From Geosiphon pyriformis (lineage: Eukaryota; Glomeromycota; Glomeromycetes; Archaeosporales; Geosiphonaceae): DNA of 64,000 nt. The notes beneath the pieces were generated by a model, which searched no databases, was not told where the DNA came from, and saw nothing but the letters and a program-made list of their open reading frames with translations. Location: the NCBI GenBank assembly GCA_016748015.1, contig JAAOMT010000283.1, positions 449,322-513,321 on the forward strand, given 5' to 3'. Positions 63,356 to 64,000 of this stretch are shown here, one piece after another. Each line of letters begins with the position of its first letter. Within the stretch, counting starts at the first letter, position 1. The translations under genes were made by a program, and so were the position numbers.

Positions 63356-64000
63356 TTATCTGTAGATGGTTTGTGATGTAATGTCTACATATTCACAAAG
63401 TTGTAGAAAATCTGGAATGTGGTTTGATAGTTGATCCTCAACTTCAGTGGTTAAATATCCAATGATAGTTCTTTTTGGTATTTCAATAACACTTTCTATT
63501 GTGTTGTAGATGGGAATTTTGATATTTTTGGGGCTTTTGGCTAATATATAGAGATTAGTGAGTCCAATTTCTCTTGATTCACAAATAGTGACCACTACTT
63601 CAAACAACTGAGCTTGATCCTTTACTTCTCTTTTTATGGCTAACATATACTGGTCATATGATAGAATGGAAATTGATTGATGGGTTAAGATAATTTTTCT
63701 TTTGTCAACAATTTCTTCCTCTGCCATATTGACTAGTATGTCTATTCTACTCGTTGATCCAAATCTCTGTATTCCTCTTGCTGTTATACCTAGTTTTTCC
63801 CTCTTTTCCACTAAAACTAACTGAGCTATTTTCACCAGAGGTAAGAATATTGTCTGTGCTATCTTTTCATTTGGTTCTATAATATAAGTTTTTTCTGAAT
63901 TATTTTGTAGTATGGTGATAATATTTCCTATGTATTCCACATTAATTATCCCTCCTTTAATGTTGATTCTTTTTTTGCTAAACTACTCCTAAATGCTAGT
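63356..64000 (-). pseudogene. C2 dUTPase (partial) and linker
   Basis: From the window edge: AFRSSLAKKRINIKGGIINV (motif 2, then motif 3 with Asn at 63941-63943 for the catalytic Asp), YIGNIITILQNN, EKIAQTIFLPL (motif 4) and ARGIQRFGSTSR (motif 5). Then comes the linker GLTNLYILAKSPKNIKIPIY and IEIPKRTIIGYLTTE, and the segment stops at 63356. Motif 1 lies outside the window. The same Asp-to-Asn change is present in C1. Confidence 0.84.

Larger units (their letters stand above)
57245..64000 (-). mobile_element. Family C Ty3/Gypsy element C2, 3' part
   Basis: Minus strand, continuing past the window. In element order: dUTPase (63.94 kb and beyond), linker, RT, RNase H, integrase, ORF3, purine tract, 3' LTR (57245-58163). 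RT is interrupted by a D solo LTR (61025-62033), and the scaffold has a duplicated block with an N gap (61945-63218). With these removed the RT frame is continuous and carries an intact YLDD. Confidence 0.92.

Overview
The window is a dense, nested graveyard of retrotransposons in a very AT-rich eukaryotic genome. I found no host gene, no tRNA or rRNA and no CRISPR. The organism is most likely a fungus, and the best guess is an arbuscular mycorrhizal fungus (Glomeromycotina, perhaps Gigasporaceae). The reasons are the extreme AT content, the LINE C-terminal protein at 1.36-2.46 kb, which resembles LINE proteins I recall from these fungi, and the Ty3/Gypsy elements that carry a dUTPase. The species cannot be named from the sequence alone. 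A 20-N gap shows that this is a scaffold.

I name the families locally. A is Ty3/Gypsy without dUTPase, with LTRs of about 640-730 bp. B is Ty3/Gypsy with a zinc module and dUTPase between protease and RT, with LTRs of about 960-980 bp. C has the same domain order as B but different LTRs of about 860-980 bp. D is known only from two solo LTRs of about 1.01-1.04 kb. All LTRs run TGTTA...TAACA, and four clean insertions have 4-bp target duplications.

Layout from left to right: partial C LTR (1-690); decayed LINE 3' tail (about 691-850); AT-rich tract; 5'-truncated LINE with poly(A) and a 9-bp duplication (1363-2587); AT-rich tract; element A1 (4227-12883) with a D solo LTR in its 5' LTR; element B0 (12884-15378, resuming 25150-26910) split by the complete element B1 (minus strand, 15379-25149, TSD ATAC); a C remnant with LTR (26911-28386); element B2 (minus strand, 28387-32408, resuming 40045-43404) split by the complete element A2 (plus strand, 32409-40040, TSD ATAT); LTR fragments (43405-44631); the 3' half of A3 (minus strand, 44632-48116); the 5' LTR of C1 split by a 3.1-kb non-autonomous C derivative (48796-51887); the C1 gag-to-RT region (52033-57244); and C2 (minus strand, 57245 to the window end) with a D solo LTR inside its RT gene and a 627-bp exact duplication around the N gap, which is probably an assembly artefact.

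Polyprotein order in B and C is gag, zinc knuckle, retropepsin, zinc-rich module, dUTPase, RT, RNase H, integrase with GPY/F, then an extra 3' ORF (ORF3). Family A has the same order without dUTPase. Every internal region carries nonsense codons and frameshifts. The nonsense codons I examined sit mostly at Gln and Trp positions and, like many active-site changes, are C-to-T or G-to-A transitions. The least damaged pieces are B1 pol, the A3 integrase and ORF3, and C1/C2 pol. The observations most worth following are the conserved ORF3, the shared loss of the integrase catalytic Glu in all three A copies, the zinc module between protease and dUTPase, LTR-to-PBS complementarity that suggests self-priming, and family-specific palindromic arrays in U3.
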